Positions 1 through 6,998 of a stretch of DNA of 20,399 nucleotides are shown here, piece after piece. The notes under the pieces were generated by a model. That model saw only the letters and a list, made by a program, of their open reading frames with translations, did no database searches and was not told where the DNA came from. Source of the stretch: UBA5209 sp034002865. Lineage in GTDB: Bacteria; Patescibacteriota; Dojkabacteria; SC72. The number at the start of each line of letters is the position of its first letter. Position 1 is the stretch's first letter. The stretch spans positions 1 to 20,399 of the forward strand of contig JAVEZR010000012.1 of NCBI GenBank assembly GCA_034002865.1, given 5' to 3'. The position numbers were made by a program, and so were the translations under genes.

Positions 1-65
1 CGAAGCGACTCGTTCGTCTAGTGAACGATGCTCGAACAAGCCCCCCTGTTTTTGCTTACTTTCTC

Positions 66-98
66 AAAACAAATCCCTTTGTGGCACAATTTTGTTTT
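66..98. other. Inverted repeat left of the tRNA-end-like sequence
   Basis: Bases 66-73 (AAAACAAA) are the reverse complement of 91-98, so an 8-bp A/T-rich helix could form with about 17 bases between the arms. It lies immediately before the tRNA-like 3' end. It could be part of a structured RNA whose 5' portion is outside the window, or chance in AT-rich DNA. No reading frame in bases 1-100 resembles a protein I recognise. Confidence 0.3.
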
Positions 99-100
99 CT

Positions 101-151
101 CTGGTTCGAGTCCCGTCCACCCCGCCAATTTCAACATGTTCCAACAAGACC
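101..151 (+). repeat. Repeat copy A: tRNA-3'-end-like sequence plus shared 31-bp block
   Basis: Bases 103-127 look like the end of a tRNA: GG, T-loop TTCGAGT (105-111), 3' T-stem CCCGT (112-116), acceptor strand CCACCCC (117-123), discriminator G and CCA (125-127). The 5' T-stem strand should be ACGGG but is TCTGG, so three of five pairs fail and this is not an intact tRNA. That is the appearance of a duplicated tRNA 3' end left at the edge of an integrated element (attachment-site scar), though it could also be a decayed tRNA or tmRNA. Bases 121-151 recur exactly at 2383-2413, beyond the third repeat. The repeat identity is seen directly; the att-site reading is inference. Confidence 0.55.
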
Positions 152-295
152 TGTCCACCCTCTTTCAAAACCCTTATGGGGATTGAGTTATTTTGACCTT
201 AAAAACTGAAATTCTCAAAAGTAAGGCCTGGTGGATGAAAATAGTCAAAAAAGAGATGTTTTTAAGAGCTCTTGGTTCTAAGGTAGAAGCCTTAT
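152..295. other. Intergenic stretch before the IMPase-like gene
   Basis: No convincing gene is visible. A short open frame with a TTG start (193-351) reads as a plausible lysine-rich helical peptide but overlaps the start of the next gene and has no ribosome site, so it is not called. No terminator-like GC hairpin is present. Confidence 0.3.
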
Positions 296-1099
296 ATGAT
301 ACAATTATCAAATATGAATATAGATACACAAGGATTAATAAATATTGTTAAAGAATGTAACAATGTATTACTTAAATACAGGAATACAAATATATCCAAA
401 GATATTAAGAGTGACGGTTCTGAAGTCACAAAAGCAGATATTGAGGTAAATGAAATATTACAAGACTATCTTAAAGATAAATATCCTGAATATGGTATTG
501 TCTCTGAGGAATTAGATAAAGAGTGGAAAGAGTATACATGGCATATAGACCCATTAAATGGAACAAAAGCATATTTGAATGGAAAAGATTCCTTTAATAT
601 TTTAATAGGTTTAGTATATAAAAATAAACCAATTTTTGGATTAATATCCCATCCGGTATATAACAAGATATATATTGGGGATATCAATGAGAAACCTAGA
701 GTAATACAAGAAAATAATGAGATTCCAATTATTAAAAGTAAATACAAAGAAGAAAACCTACTATTCACTCCTTCTGAGAATTGGGAAAATGTCTTTACTG
801 AGCTATTTAAAAATAGTCTTGGATATAGATTTGTTCACACAGATGAATTAGGTAATGAATTCAAAGACCCAAGAATACATATAATTGAGGGGGGAATAAA
901 TTTACAAATCAATAGTAACTTTGGAGCGTGGGGAACTTGGGATATATGTGCTGGACATGCAATACTTTCATCAATGAGCGGGATAATGACTGATTATTAT
1001 GGTAATGATATTGATTACTCAAAACCTATGCTTGATAATGGATTTATAGCTTCTGATACTTTTGAAAGGATTAACAAACTTAATTGGGTTAGAAATTAA
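296..1099 (+). CDS. Inositol monophosphatase / CysQ-like phosphatase, altered metal site
   Basis: The 267-residue protein has the length and motif order of the Mg2+-dependent inositol monophosphatase superfamily, which removes phosphate from inositol phosphate, 3'-phosphoadenosine 5'-phosphate (CysQ) or related substrates in the cytoplasm. Visible motifs are VSEE at about 69-72, WHIDPLNGT at 82-90 and WDICAGHAI at 215-223. The segment after the second motif resembles CysQ more than SuhB. The family signature is DPxDGT; here the second aspartate, a metal ligand, is Asn88 (codon AAT), while Asp85 and Asp216 are kept. The enzyme may therefore be weakened, altered or inactive. The start may instead be Met7 at 314; neither start has a Shine-Dalgarno. 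The gene lies between repeat copies A and B and is unrelated to its neighbours, as if carried in on its own. Confidence 0.85.
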   Translation: MIQLSNMNIDTQGLINIVKECNNVLLKYRNTNISKDIKSDGSEVTKADIEVNEILQDYLKDKYPEYGIVSEELDKEWKEYTWHIDPLNGTKAYLNGKDSFNILIGLVYKNKPIFGLISHPVYNKIYIGDINEKPRVIQENNEIPIIKSKYKEENLLFTPSENWENVFTELFKNSLGYRFVHTDELGNEFKDPRIHIIEGGINLQINSNFGAWGTWDICAGHAILSSMSGIMTDYYGNDIDYSKPMLDNGFIASDTFERINKLNWVRN

Positions 1100-1104
1100 C
1101 TAAT

Positions 1105-1199
1105 CCCTTTTTTTATACTGCCTCTTTTGTCTCATTCTCATTTTACATAGGGTCCAGACGTGTATATCCCGCCATATTTCAACGGTTGCTTCAAGACCC
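1105..1199 (+). repeat. Repeat copy B (between the two cassette-like genes)
   Basis: About 95 bp closely matching copy C at 2322-2413: a T-rich lead (CCTTTTTTTATACTG), a pyrimidine-rich block, ACATAGG, then a tRNA-end-like segment finishing in CCCGCCA (about 1168-1174) and the tail TTTCAAC...AAGACCC. It starts six bases after the stop of the IMPase-like gene. Relative to copies A and C its tail differs: it carries the small dyad CAACGGTTG where the others have AACATGTT. It fills most of the gap between two convergent genes. Confidence 0.75.
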
Positions 1200-1248
1200 A
1201 TCCACTATCTTTTAAAACCATTCTGAGGAGAGAAGAATTTCAAGTTGC

Positions 1249-2286
1249 TTAAAATTGGGCGTATACTTTTTTTAATACAGAATCTATTCTTACTTTATTA
1301 CCAGAAGATAAACAAATCTGAGGAGAAGTATGACCAAAATCCATATTTTGTATAATTGGAATATGTTCGTTATATCTTCTTACTATTTCTAAAACCATTT
1401 CTCTTTGTTGCTTTTTATACTCTATCTTCTCTTCATCTGTATACTGTTTATCAAACTCCCATGCCTTTGGCCTACCAAAAAAGATACCTTTAATATTTTT
1501 AAGAATTCCTCTTTCACCAAAGGCTCGAATTACTCTGCGAACATAATCCGAAGAAGGAATCTCTTCAGATGTTTCCATAAAAAGAACAACATTTTGGAAG
1601 TCCTCCACACTTGGTATAGCAATATTGTGCCTTAACAACTCATCAAGTGATTCAACACACCCACCCCACAAGACTCCTTCTGTACTCTCTTTACCATCCC
1701 AGTACCAACCTTCATTTTCTTGATATCTTCTCCTTTGATTTAATAACTTTGGATCATTCCATGAAAGACCAATATCATTAAAGGTATCACTTTGCTCAAG
1801 TTCAAATTCTCCATCTTCAAACAGTGCATATTTTAAATATTTTATAGTTAAGTCATCCATACCCCCTTGCATTGCAAATTCTGTAAACAGATGACCACCA
1901 TAGTATGAAGGTATTCCACATAACCAAAGATGATTAATAAAATGGGTATTATCACTATATCCAAAAAATGGTTTAGGATTATTTATAAAAGGTTCTCTTG
2001 GCAAATTCTTTATATATGTGACCTGATCATCACCTCCTAAAGATGCTATAACAGCCTTTATTTCACTATTCTCAAAAGCTTTAACCAAATCTTTTGCTCT
2101 ATCTTCTCCAGTTGATCCTATTTCTTTTGTAGTTGGAAATTCAACAGGTTCTAATCCAAAATTCTTCCTTAATCTTTCTAAACCCAATTGATATACATCT
2201 GGCCATTTCCCTGGTGCAGCAAAAGAAGGGGATAAAACTGCGACTTTATCACCTCTTTTTAATTTAACAAGGCTTTTGAATTCCAT
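1249..2286 (-). CDS. S66-family serine carboxypeptidase, MccF-like
   Basis: The 345-residue protein matches the S66 family (LD-carboxypeptidase LdcA and microcin C immunity protein MccF), cytoplasmic serine peptidases with a Ser-Glu-His triad. The nucleophile is Ser111 in FFGYSDNT, the glutamate is most likely Glu237 in FMETSEE, and the histidine is His319 in MDFGHTSP. GGD at 85-87 and LWGGC at 206-210 are also family features. Length and the ETSEE...GIFFGRP segment fit MccF-like members (about 340 aa) better than LdcA (about 300 aa). Possible roles are cleaving peptide-nucleotide antibiotics of the microcin C type or trimming muropeptides; sequence alone cannot decide. On the minus strand, GAGG ten bases before ATG is a Shine-Dalgarno, and TGTATAAT about 30 bases upstream is a plausible -10. 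The gene is bracketed by repeats B and C and opposes its left neighbour. Confidence 0.93.
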   Translation of the reverse strand: MEFKSLVKLKRGDKVAVLSPSFAAPGKWPDVYQLGLERLRKNFGLEPVEFPTTKEIGSTGEDRAKDLVKAFENSEIKAVIASLGGDDQVTYIKNLPREPFINNPKPFFGYSDNTHFINHLWLCGIPSYYGGHLFTEFAMQGGMDDLTIKYLKYALFEDGEFELEQSDTFNDIGLSWNDPKLLNQRRRYQENEGWYWDGKESTEGVLWGGCVESLDELLRHNIAIPSVEDFQNVVLFMETSEEIPSSDYVRRVIRAFGERGILKNIKGIFFGRPKAWEFDKQYTDEEKIEYKKQQREMVLEIVRRYNEHIPIIQNMDFGHTSPQICLSSGNKVRIDSVLKKVYAQF

Positions 2287-2321
2287 ATCAAAATGACCTC
2301 AATTTATTAACAAATTATACA

Positions 2322-2413
2322 CCTTTTTTATACTGTCTCTTTTGTCTCATTCTCATTTTACATAGGTTCCAGACGTGTATGTCCCGCCAATTTCAACATG
2401 TTCCAACAAGACC
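2322..2413 (+). repeat. Repeat copy C (right boundary of the cassette-like segment)
   Basis: About 92 bp, near-identical to copy B over its first 70 bases (T-rich lead, CTCATTCTCATTTTACATAGG, CCAGACGTGTAT, CCCGCCA). Its last 31 bases (2383-2413) are identical to copy A at 121-151. From GGTTC to GCCA the spacing in A and C is the same (25 bases, 17 identical), so all three copies are related. It begins 35 bases upstream of the MccF-like start, so that gene's promoter adjoins it. Confidence 0.75.
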
Positions 2414-2603
2414 CGTGTACCAACCATTAGAAAGGCTGTTGTTATAGAACGAATTACTCCCTCGCAATTTGATGTCTTCTAGAATTAAAACTGAAGAATG
2501 AAAAATCTCAAGAAGAGTAGTCTAATACAGTTTTTAGTTTAACTGAACTGCACTTATCAATAATTTATGATAAAATTAATAATTAAATTAATTCAAATAA
2601 ATT
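2414..2603. other. AT-rich leader before the small unknown gene
   Basis: No gene is visible. A -10-like TATGAT at 2566-2571 lies about 30 bases before the next start, with only a poor -35 (CTGAAC, 2543-2548) 17 bases further upstream. The 30 bases before the ATG are almost pure A/T and contain no Shine-Dalgarno. Confidence 0.35.
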
Positions 2604-2894
2604 ATGCAGGAGCTATTGTTATCAAAATTCCCAGAGTATAGTGGAGAATCCTTATCAAAAGTAATGTCAAAGATAGAAACTATGAATCCTTTGTTAAAGG
2701 AAAGTCTCATAAAATATTTAAAAGAAGATACTTTAGATGAAGTTAATTTACTAGGATACACAGTTGAAACTTTGAGAGATGATTACCATATGAATGAGGT
2801 TGCTGCTTTTCTTACCTTAGATTGGATTATAAGAGAGCCAGATGAAGCAATAGCTTCTCTTCAAAAAGGCTACGATACAGTAAGTTCTAATTAA
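2604..2894 (+). CDS. Small soluble protein of unknown function
   Basis: I do not recognise this 96-residue protein. It is acidic, has no membrane segment or signal peptide, and looks all-helical. The segment NLLGYTVETLRDDY followed by NEVAAFLTLDWIIREPDEAI resembles small uncharacterised bacterial proteins that have a GYTVexL segment, but I cannot name a family. There is no Shine-Dalgarno. Immediately downstream, in the +1 frame, 45 codons remain open (2884-3021) with protein-like composition, so the gene could be a frameshifted front part of a longer one. Confidence 0.6.
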   Translation: MQELLLSKFPEYSGESLSKVMSKIETMNPLLKESLIKYLKEDTLDEVNLLGYTVETLRDDYHMNEVAAFLTLDWIIREPDEAIASLQKGYDTVSSN

Positions 2895-3021
2895 AGAAGA
2901 TAGAGATATTGGGAATGAGAAATGGAATGGACGAGATGTATTTAACTGGACAATATCAGATAGGTCAGAGATCATACAAAGACAATTCAAAGATATCTTC
3001 TTAGCTGAATTTGAAGATTAA
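2884..3021 (+). pseudogene. Orphan coding-like frame without a start, possible gene remnant
   Basis: Forty-five codons run from a stop at 2881-2883 to TAA at 3019-3021. The product is protein-like, with WNGRDVFNWTISDRSE and an amphipathic QRQFKDIFLAEF end, two tryptophans and no low-complexity sequence. No ATG, GTG or TTG is available in frame. It overlaps the end of the preceding gene in the next frame, so it may be that gene's C-terminus after a frameshift, or a fragment of something else. The family is unknown. Confidence 0.3.
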
Positions 3022-3094
3022 ATTATCTCAGTCAAGAGCAAACTCTTTCAAGATTAATTTGTTTTACTCTATCTCACTTTAATCTACTTCATAC

Positions 3095-4486
3095 TCAATT
3101 ATAGGGGTAGTATACATTATTAATATGATTCTCAAGATTCATTTGTAGCTTACTTATATTCTCTTCACTTGCATACACCTTAAACTTAAGCTGTCCTAAA
3201 GCAGTATAGTTAGACAATCTCCTCTCTTTTAAATCCTCTATTGAAATACTATACAACTCTCCTAAATTAACACTCTGTTTCATCTGAGTATATATATATA
3301 TATTGTTAGAGCTCTCATCCCTCTCTATTACAACATCATTTGTAAATACATCGTAATATATAGCTTCAACCTTAACTAAATCTCCTAAAGAGTCATCTAC
3401 TACATAATCATACATAAGGTTGGACAGATACATACCCTCTTGCATCTGAAAAGTTTCTACCTTAACAGAGCTTTCTACATGTACAGGTGCCTCTGAGCTT
3501 ACTGTCATCTTACTAAACTCAAATACAGATATTCCTGCCCCTACTCCAAACCCAATTATTGAAGCAATGAAAAGTATAAATAGCCTCTGCCAACTACTCC
3601 TATGATTAACAACAAAGTTATATATTATATTAAGCAATCCAACAGTAAAGGGAATAACTGATAGTAGACAGATAACAGCACCTACGAAAAAGACTCCATT
3701 AAACATCAACACTGTTCCTACTACTACTCCTACTACTGTACAGAAAAGTAAAAAGATGATTGGTAAAGAGATAAAGAGTAGAAAAGATTTAATAAAAAAT
3801 AGGGCTATCTTTCCAAGATAATTAAATATTCCAAAATCATATTTCCTTATTTCAACCTTTCTATTCTCATCTTTCTTAATCTCTTCTTTAACAGAAGTCT
3901 CACTCTTCTTACTATCATCTTTACTATCTATTTCTTTCGCTTCTTCAAACTTATCTAAAAATCTAATCTTATATATATAGACAAATGAGATAGCAGCAAC
4001 CACTATATATACAACCTTTGTAATAAGATGCCATGTTGAGATAAATAGTTGCGCTATATTACCAGGTATATTTATAAGTACCTCATTACCTAGTCTAAAT
4101 AGATAATTAAAGGGTATATTTAGTAATAAAATAAATAGAAACAGGAGAAACATTTCAAATAGAAATCTAAAGCCTGATCTAAGATTCATATTATCAAACA
4201 TATAGAATGTTCTTTTTACTATATTAGTAACCTCATCAAGCAGATCGTTAAATGTATAACTTCTTTTGGCATTTCTCTCTAATTCAACAATATCCTCTTT
4301 CATTAGTTCATCTAATGTACAGTCAAATATTTTACACATAGATATCATCTTAGCTGTTTCAGGATACGCTCCTCCTGATTCCCATTTTGATACTGCTTGT
4401 CTAGATACTCCTAGCTTAAATGCTAACTCCTCTTGTGAGAAATTCTTCTCTTTTCTCAAATATTCTAAGTTTTTACTAAAGCTCAT
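3095..4486 (-). CDS. XRE-family HTH regulator with polytopic membrane domain
   Basis: With the start at the ATG at 4484-4486, the protein is 463 aa; the open frame extends upstream only to a TTG that would sit in the promoter. Residues 1-60 are a Cro/C1-type helix-turn-helix (NLEYLRKEKNFSQEELAFKL, then VSRQAVSKWESG), with the extension typical of proteins ending this domain in TLDEL. After a linker come about six hydrophobic helices in two groups, with a charged Lys/Asp/Glu-rich cytoplasmic loop between them. The last roughly 110 residues form a soluble, presumably external, domain. This is the layout of a membrane-bound one-component regulator that senses outside or membrane state; its ligand is unknown. 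Three CAGTTG repeats overlap its promoter, so autoregulation is likely. The neighbouring divergent gene encodes a membrane protease. Confidence 0.88.
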   Translation of the reverse strand: MSFSKNLEYLRKEKNFSQEELAFKLGVSRQAVSKWESGGAYPETAKMISMCKIFDCTLDELMKEDIVELERNAKRSYTFNDLLDEVTNIVKRTFYMFDNMNLRSGFRFLFEMFLLFLFILLLNIPFNYLFRLGNEVLINIPGNIAQLFISTWHLITKVVYIVVAAISFVYIYKIRFLDKFEEAKEIDSKDDSKKSETSVKEEIKKDENRKVEIRKYDFGIFNYLGKIALFFIKSFLLFISLPIIFLLFCTVVGVVVGTVLMFNGVFFVGAVICLLSVIPFTVGLLNIIYNFVVNHRSSWQRLFILFIASIIGFGVGAGISVFEFSKMTVSSEAPVHVESSVKVETFQMQEGMYLSNLMYDYVVDDSLGDLVKVEAIYYDVFTNDVVIERDESSNNIYIYTQMKQSVNLGELYSISIEDLKERRLSNYTALGQLKFKVYASEENISKLQMNLENHINNVYYPYN

Positions 4487-4515
4487 TATTAAAAACATAT
4501 TTAATTTAATAGCCA

Positions 4516-4542
4516 ATTATATTGTACTTTAGCCAGTTGCAA
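4516..4542 (-). promoter_or_regulatory. Promoter of the XRE membrane regulator
   Basis: On the minus strand, TATAAT (4521 to 4516) lies 30 bases before the chosen ATG. TTGCAA (4542-4537) lies 15 bases upstream, or GTTGCA at 16 bases. The -35 overlaps the first CAGTTG operator copy and is part of the 8-bp palindrome GTTGCAAC (4536-4543). Confidence 0.5.
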
Positions 4543-4580
4543 CCACCAACTTGCAGTTGTTTTGTGTAAACTTACAGTTG
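4534..4580 (+). promoter_or_regulatory. Triple CAGTTG operator array between divergent genes
   Basis: CAGTTG occurs at 4534-4539, 4554-4559 and 4575-4580, spaced 20 and 21 bp, so all three copies face the same side of the helix. The first overlaps the regulator's -35; the third sits in the spacer of a candidate promoter for the divergent protease gene. This is the expected arrangement for cooperative binding by the adjacent HTH protein and joint control of both genes. The repeats are seen directly; the binder is inferred. Confidence 0.5.
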
Positions 4581-4590
4581 CATTTATAGA
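4562..4590 (+). promoter_or_regulatory. Candidate promoter of the CPBP protease gene
   Basis: TTGTGT (4562-4567), a 17-base spacer, and TATAGA (4585-4590). It lies about 100 bases before the GTG start of the protease gene and contains the third CAGTTG copy in its spacer. Confidence 0.4.
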
Positions 4591-4691
4591 TATTTTACCT
4601 CTTTGGATGTATTTAAGACAGATTTATAAATAAAGGGGAATCTAAGTAAGTATTCCTGTATTAGCCTCTAAGATTTTGATATCATTTCTTA

Positions 4692-5477
4692 GTGCAGAAT
4701 AAATACAAAAACTTTTTAAAATTCATACTATTCACATTCCTAATCTCTTGGATATCATGGGGGCTGTTAATAGTACTGAAAGAAGATATATTCATATTAA
4801 GAGTCTTAGGTGCATACGGTCCACTACTCTCCCTTACTCTTCTCATTCTCCTTAATAATGATAGAATATTAAAAAACAGGCTGTTAAAAAGTCTAAGGGT
4901 TTGGAAAGTTAATATATGGTGGTACATATTTGCTATATTTGCTACTGCTATAGTAGCCATACTTGCAGTTCTAATAAACAATCTACTATTTGAACCGGTG
5001 TCATTCACATCAATAGATCCCATCTTTATATTAATTGCCATACCGTATGTTCTAATCACAAGTGTTCTTGGTGAAGAGGCTGGTTGGAGAGGTTACGCTT
5101 TAAACTTTCTTAACAAGAGTATTGGCAGTATTAAAGGGAGTATAATTCTTGGCACTATATGGGGACTCTGGCATTTACCTCTTTTCTACATATCAACAGA
5201 CTTTCATCAATCAATACCATTCCTTCTCTTTCTTGCTCAGTGCATCTTTATGACTTTTATATATACCTGGATATACGCAAGAACTAAAAGCCTCTTAATA
5301 CAGCACTTATTCCATACATTAAGTAATATCAGTATCGGATTACTTCCACTAATACCATCGATGAATGGGGGTAATCAAATGCCCTTGATAATAGCGGTAT
5401 CATTGCTAGGAGTCATAGCTGTTATATTAGTATTAAAAAGAACAGTATATTTAAACATTGATATAGGAAGAAGATAA
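4692..5477 (+). CDS. CPBP-family intramembrane glutamic protease (CAAX/Abi type)
   Basis: This is a 261-residue membrane protein with about seven to eight hydrophobic segments. It carries the signature of the CPBP (Rce1/Abi) family: EEAGWRG at 128-134 (catalytic glutamates plus Arg), WHLP at 160-163 and a third motif HLFHTLSN at 205-212. Known members cleave prenylated proteins or peptides within the membrane; bacterial ones serve in bacteriocin immunity, peptide maturation or regulation. GTG is the only usable start, because an in-frame TGA lies at 4677-4679. It is divergent from the XRE membrane regulator and shares its operator region, so the regulator may control this protease. The substrate is unknown. 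Confidence 0.92.
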   Translation: MQNKYKNFLKFILFTFLISWISWGLLIVLKEDIFILRVLGAYGPLLSLTLLILLNNDRILKNRLLKSLRVWKVNIWWYIFAIFATAIVAILAVLINNLLFEPVSFTSIDPIFILIAIPYVLITSVLGEEAGWRGYALNFLNKSIGSIKGSIILGTIWGLWHLPLFYISTDFHQSIPFLLFLAQCIFMTFIYTWIYARTKSLLIQHLFHTLSNISIGLLPLIPSMNGGNQMPLIIAVSLLGVIAVILVLKRTVYLNIDIGRR

Positions 5478-5479
5478 AT

Positions 5480-5512
5480 ACTAAGAAGCTTTAAAAACAA
5501 TATCTACTTAGT
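5480..5512. terminator. Possible weak bidirectional terminator
   Basis: Between two convergent genes, ACTAAG (5480-5485) and CTTAGT (5507-5512) form a 6-bp stem followed by TTTT. The loop is long (21 bases) and the stem is not GC-rich, so this is weak evidence. Confidence 0.25.
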
Positions 5513-5520
5513 TTTACTAT

Positions 5521-6351
5521 CTACTTCTCAATACTCCCTCTAATATTCAGATATACCCTACCATGATCCCTTGCAAAACTAGCAATAACTTTGTATCCCT
5601 CCTCTTCCCACTTCATCTGACCACTATCGGAGTCATACTCATAACTATCCTTACTCTCATATATTTCCTTATACTTAGATATTAATACACCAAACTCATC
5701 TACATCATCCTTACCATCATTATCCTGATCTCCACTATCTATAACTGTAAAATATCTAGTATATTCAGTCTGACCACCAAGCTGATTAAGTAAACCATAT
5801 GAATTCTCATGCTCTACAAACAAGGAATCTTTTTCAAAAAAATCTGGATATGTATCAAAATACATATTCTCTTTAGTAAATTCATCCTTTGGAAGATGTA
5901 CCTGTATATATGCAGTATTACCAGAATAGTGGGCTGCAGAAACTCTATACTTACCAATATACCCATTTACCATATCAGGCATAGGATATTCATCTACAAT
6001 CTCTTTATCAAAAATACCCTTGTAGTACTTTAGGAGCTCTTCCTGAGAGGACTCTGTATAGAAGACGACATTGTAATAGCTAAACTCCTTATCATCAAAG
6101 ATAGATATATTATTAGGATCCCAATTAATATACAGCTTACTAGAGCTCACCTCGGTTACTTTGTACAATGGTACTTGCTCTAGTGGATATGTATCCAACA
6201 GGTAGCTTATTTCCGAATCATTAGATACACTACTCTCCCTGTCTATACTCTCTGAGGATGTTTTACCTCTATCTTTTAAGAGAAGGAACACAGAAAGTAA
6301 AAGAATCACTACTAGAACAGCAATAGCTATATATTTAATCTTTTTATTCAT
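5521..6351 (-). CDS. Membrane-anchored extracytoplasmic protein with DxDxDG-type loop, function unknown
   Basis: The N-terminus is MNKKIKY followed by a single hydrophobic helix (about 7-25), then a Ser/Glu-rich linker and a soluble outside domain. No lipobox cysteine is present, so it is probably an uncleaved anchor. Residues 205-220 contain DSGDQDNDGKDDVDEF, which resembles the calcium-binding loops of dockerin or thrombospondin type-3 repeats (alternating D/N with D-x-D-x-D-G). The rest is a mixed alpha/beta domain I do not recognise. An SD-like AAGAGAG precedes the ATG, and a TATAAT (6393 to 6388, minus strand) lies just beyond the msrA stop, so it can be transcribed independently of msrA although it follows it on the same strand. 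Confidence 0.75.
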   Translation of the reverse strand: MNKKIKYIAIAVLVVILLLSVFLLLKDRGKTSSESIDRESSVSNDSEISYLLDTYPLEQVPLYKVTEVSSSKLYINWDPNNISIFDDKEFSYYNVVFYTESSQEELLKYYKGIFDKEIVDEYPMPDMVNGYIGKYRVSAAHYSGNTAYIQVHLPKDEFTKENMYFDTYPDFFEKDSLFVEHENSYGLLNQLGGQTEYTRYFTVIDSGDQDNDGKDDVDEFGVLISKYKEIYESKDSYEYDSDSGQMKWEEEGYKVIASFARDHGRVYLNIRGSIEK

Positions 6352-6387
6352 ACAGACTCTCTTTTAAAAATTATTTAGAGGTTATAT

Positions 6388-6393
6388 ATTATA
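6388..6393 (-). promoter_or_regulatory. -10 box upstream of the membrane-anchored protein
   Basis: TATAAT on the minus strand, 36 bases before the ATG at 6351. No good -35 is visible at 17 bases, so this is a tentative promoter. Confidence 0.35.
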
Positions 6394-6399
6394 CATCTT

Positions 6400-6915
6400 C
6401 TAACTGTCACTCACTTCATTGATGATTTTGTCTAATTTTGGTTTGATAACAAACCTACAGTATCCTACATTTGGATTATTGTTATAGTAATCTCTGTGAT
6501 ACCCTTCTGCTTCATAAAACTTTTCTAATTTCTTAACCTCAGTAACTATCAGATCAGAATACTCTCCCTGTGCCTTTTTAATAACTTCTTCAATAATCTT
6601 CCTCTGTTTCTCATTACTGTAAAGAATAATAGACCTATACTGTGTACCTATATCAGCACCCTGCCTATTTAACGTAGTAGGATCATGGGCTAATAGAAAT
6701 ATTTTCAATATCTGCTCTAATGTAATCTTCTTTGAATTAAACCTTACCTTAACAACCTCTGCATGACCTGTATCGCCTATTAATACTTTCTCATATGTAG
6801 GATTATCTGTATGTCCTCCTGCATATCCAGAGACAACAGAATCTATACCATCAATTCTTTGGAATATAGCTTCTAAGCACCAAAAACATCCACCACCTAA
6901 TATTATTTCTCCCAT
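6400..6915 (-). CDS. msrA: Peptide methionine sulfoxide reductase MsrA
   Basis: The enzyme reduces methionine-S-sulfoxide in proteins and free methionine back to methionine, repairing oxidative damage in the cytoplasm. The 171-residue protein begins almost directly with the catalytic motif GGGCFWC (catalytic Cys10), followed by GYAGGHTDNPTYEKV, TGHAEVVKV, HDPTTLNRQGADIGTQYRS and the conserved YHRDYY segment. A cysteine near the C-terminus (GYCRFVI) could be the resolving one. Its length is the compact bacterial form without a fused MsrB domain. A TATAAT ends only five bases before the ATG, so translation may be leaderless; GGAG is also there but too close for normal Shine-Dalgarno use. A perfect 9-bp dyad overlaps this promoter. 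Confidence 0.97.
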   Translation of the reverse strand: MGEIILGGGCFWCLEAIFQRIDGIDSVVSGYAGGHTDNPTYEKVLIGDTGHAEVVKVRFNSKKITLEQILKIFLLAHDPTTLNRQGADIGTQYRSIILYSNEKQRKIIEEVIKKAQGEYSDLIVTEVKKLEKFYEAEGYHRDYYNNNPNVGYCRFVIKPKLDKIINEVSDS

Positions 6916-6922
6916 ACTCCAT

Positions 6923-6941
6923 TATACATTAATAATGTATA
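6923..6941. promoter_or_regulatory. Perfect 9-bp inverted repeat over the msrA promoter
   Basis: TATACATTA, one central A, then TAATGTATA. On the minus strand its edge overlaps the TATAAT (6926-6921) next to the msrA ATG, so a repressor bound here would block msrA. The region is AT-rich, but a perfect 9+1+9 dyad at this position is unlikely to be accidental. The binding protein is unknown. Confidence 0.5.
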
Positions 6942-6998
6942 TCAATCTTAAATATGCTAAAGTATATTTATAATTATATTTAATAAACTATAAATAAT

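Noticed and set aside
101..127. A complete tRNA or tmRNA at the left edge
   Set aside because: The 3' T-loop, acceptor and CCA look right, but the 5' T-stem does not pair and no matching GGGGTGG acceptor, D-arm or anticodon arm is visible in the window.
193..351. Short TTG-started frame before the IMPase-like gene
   Set aside because: It is protein-like but overlaps the next gene by more than 50 bases, has no ribosome site and matches no family I know.
1105..2413. Integron attC sites at the cassette boundaries
   Set aside because: No GTTRRRY / RYYYAAC core pair with the required folded arms could be found in the repeats.
4682..5059. 125-codon minus-strand frame inside the CPBP protease gene
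   Set aside because: It is the antisense shadow of a gene with clear catalytic motifs.
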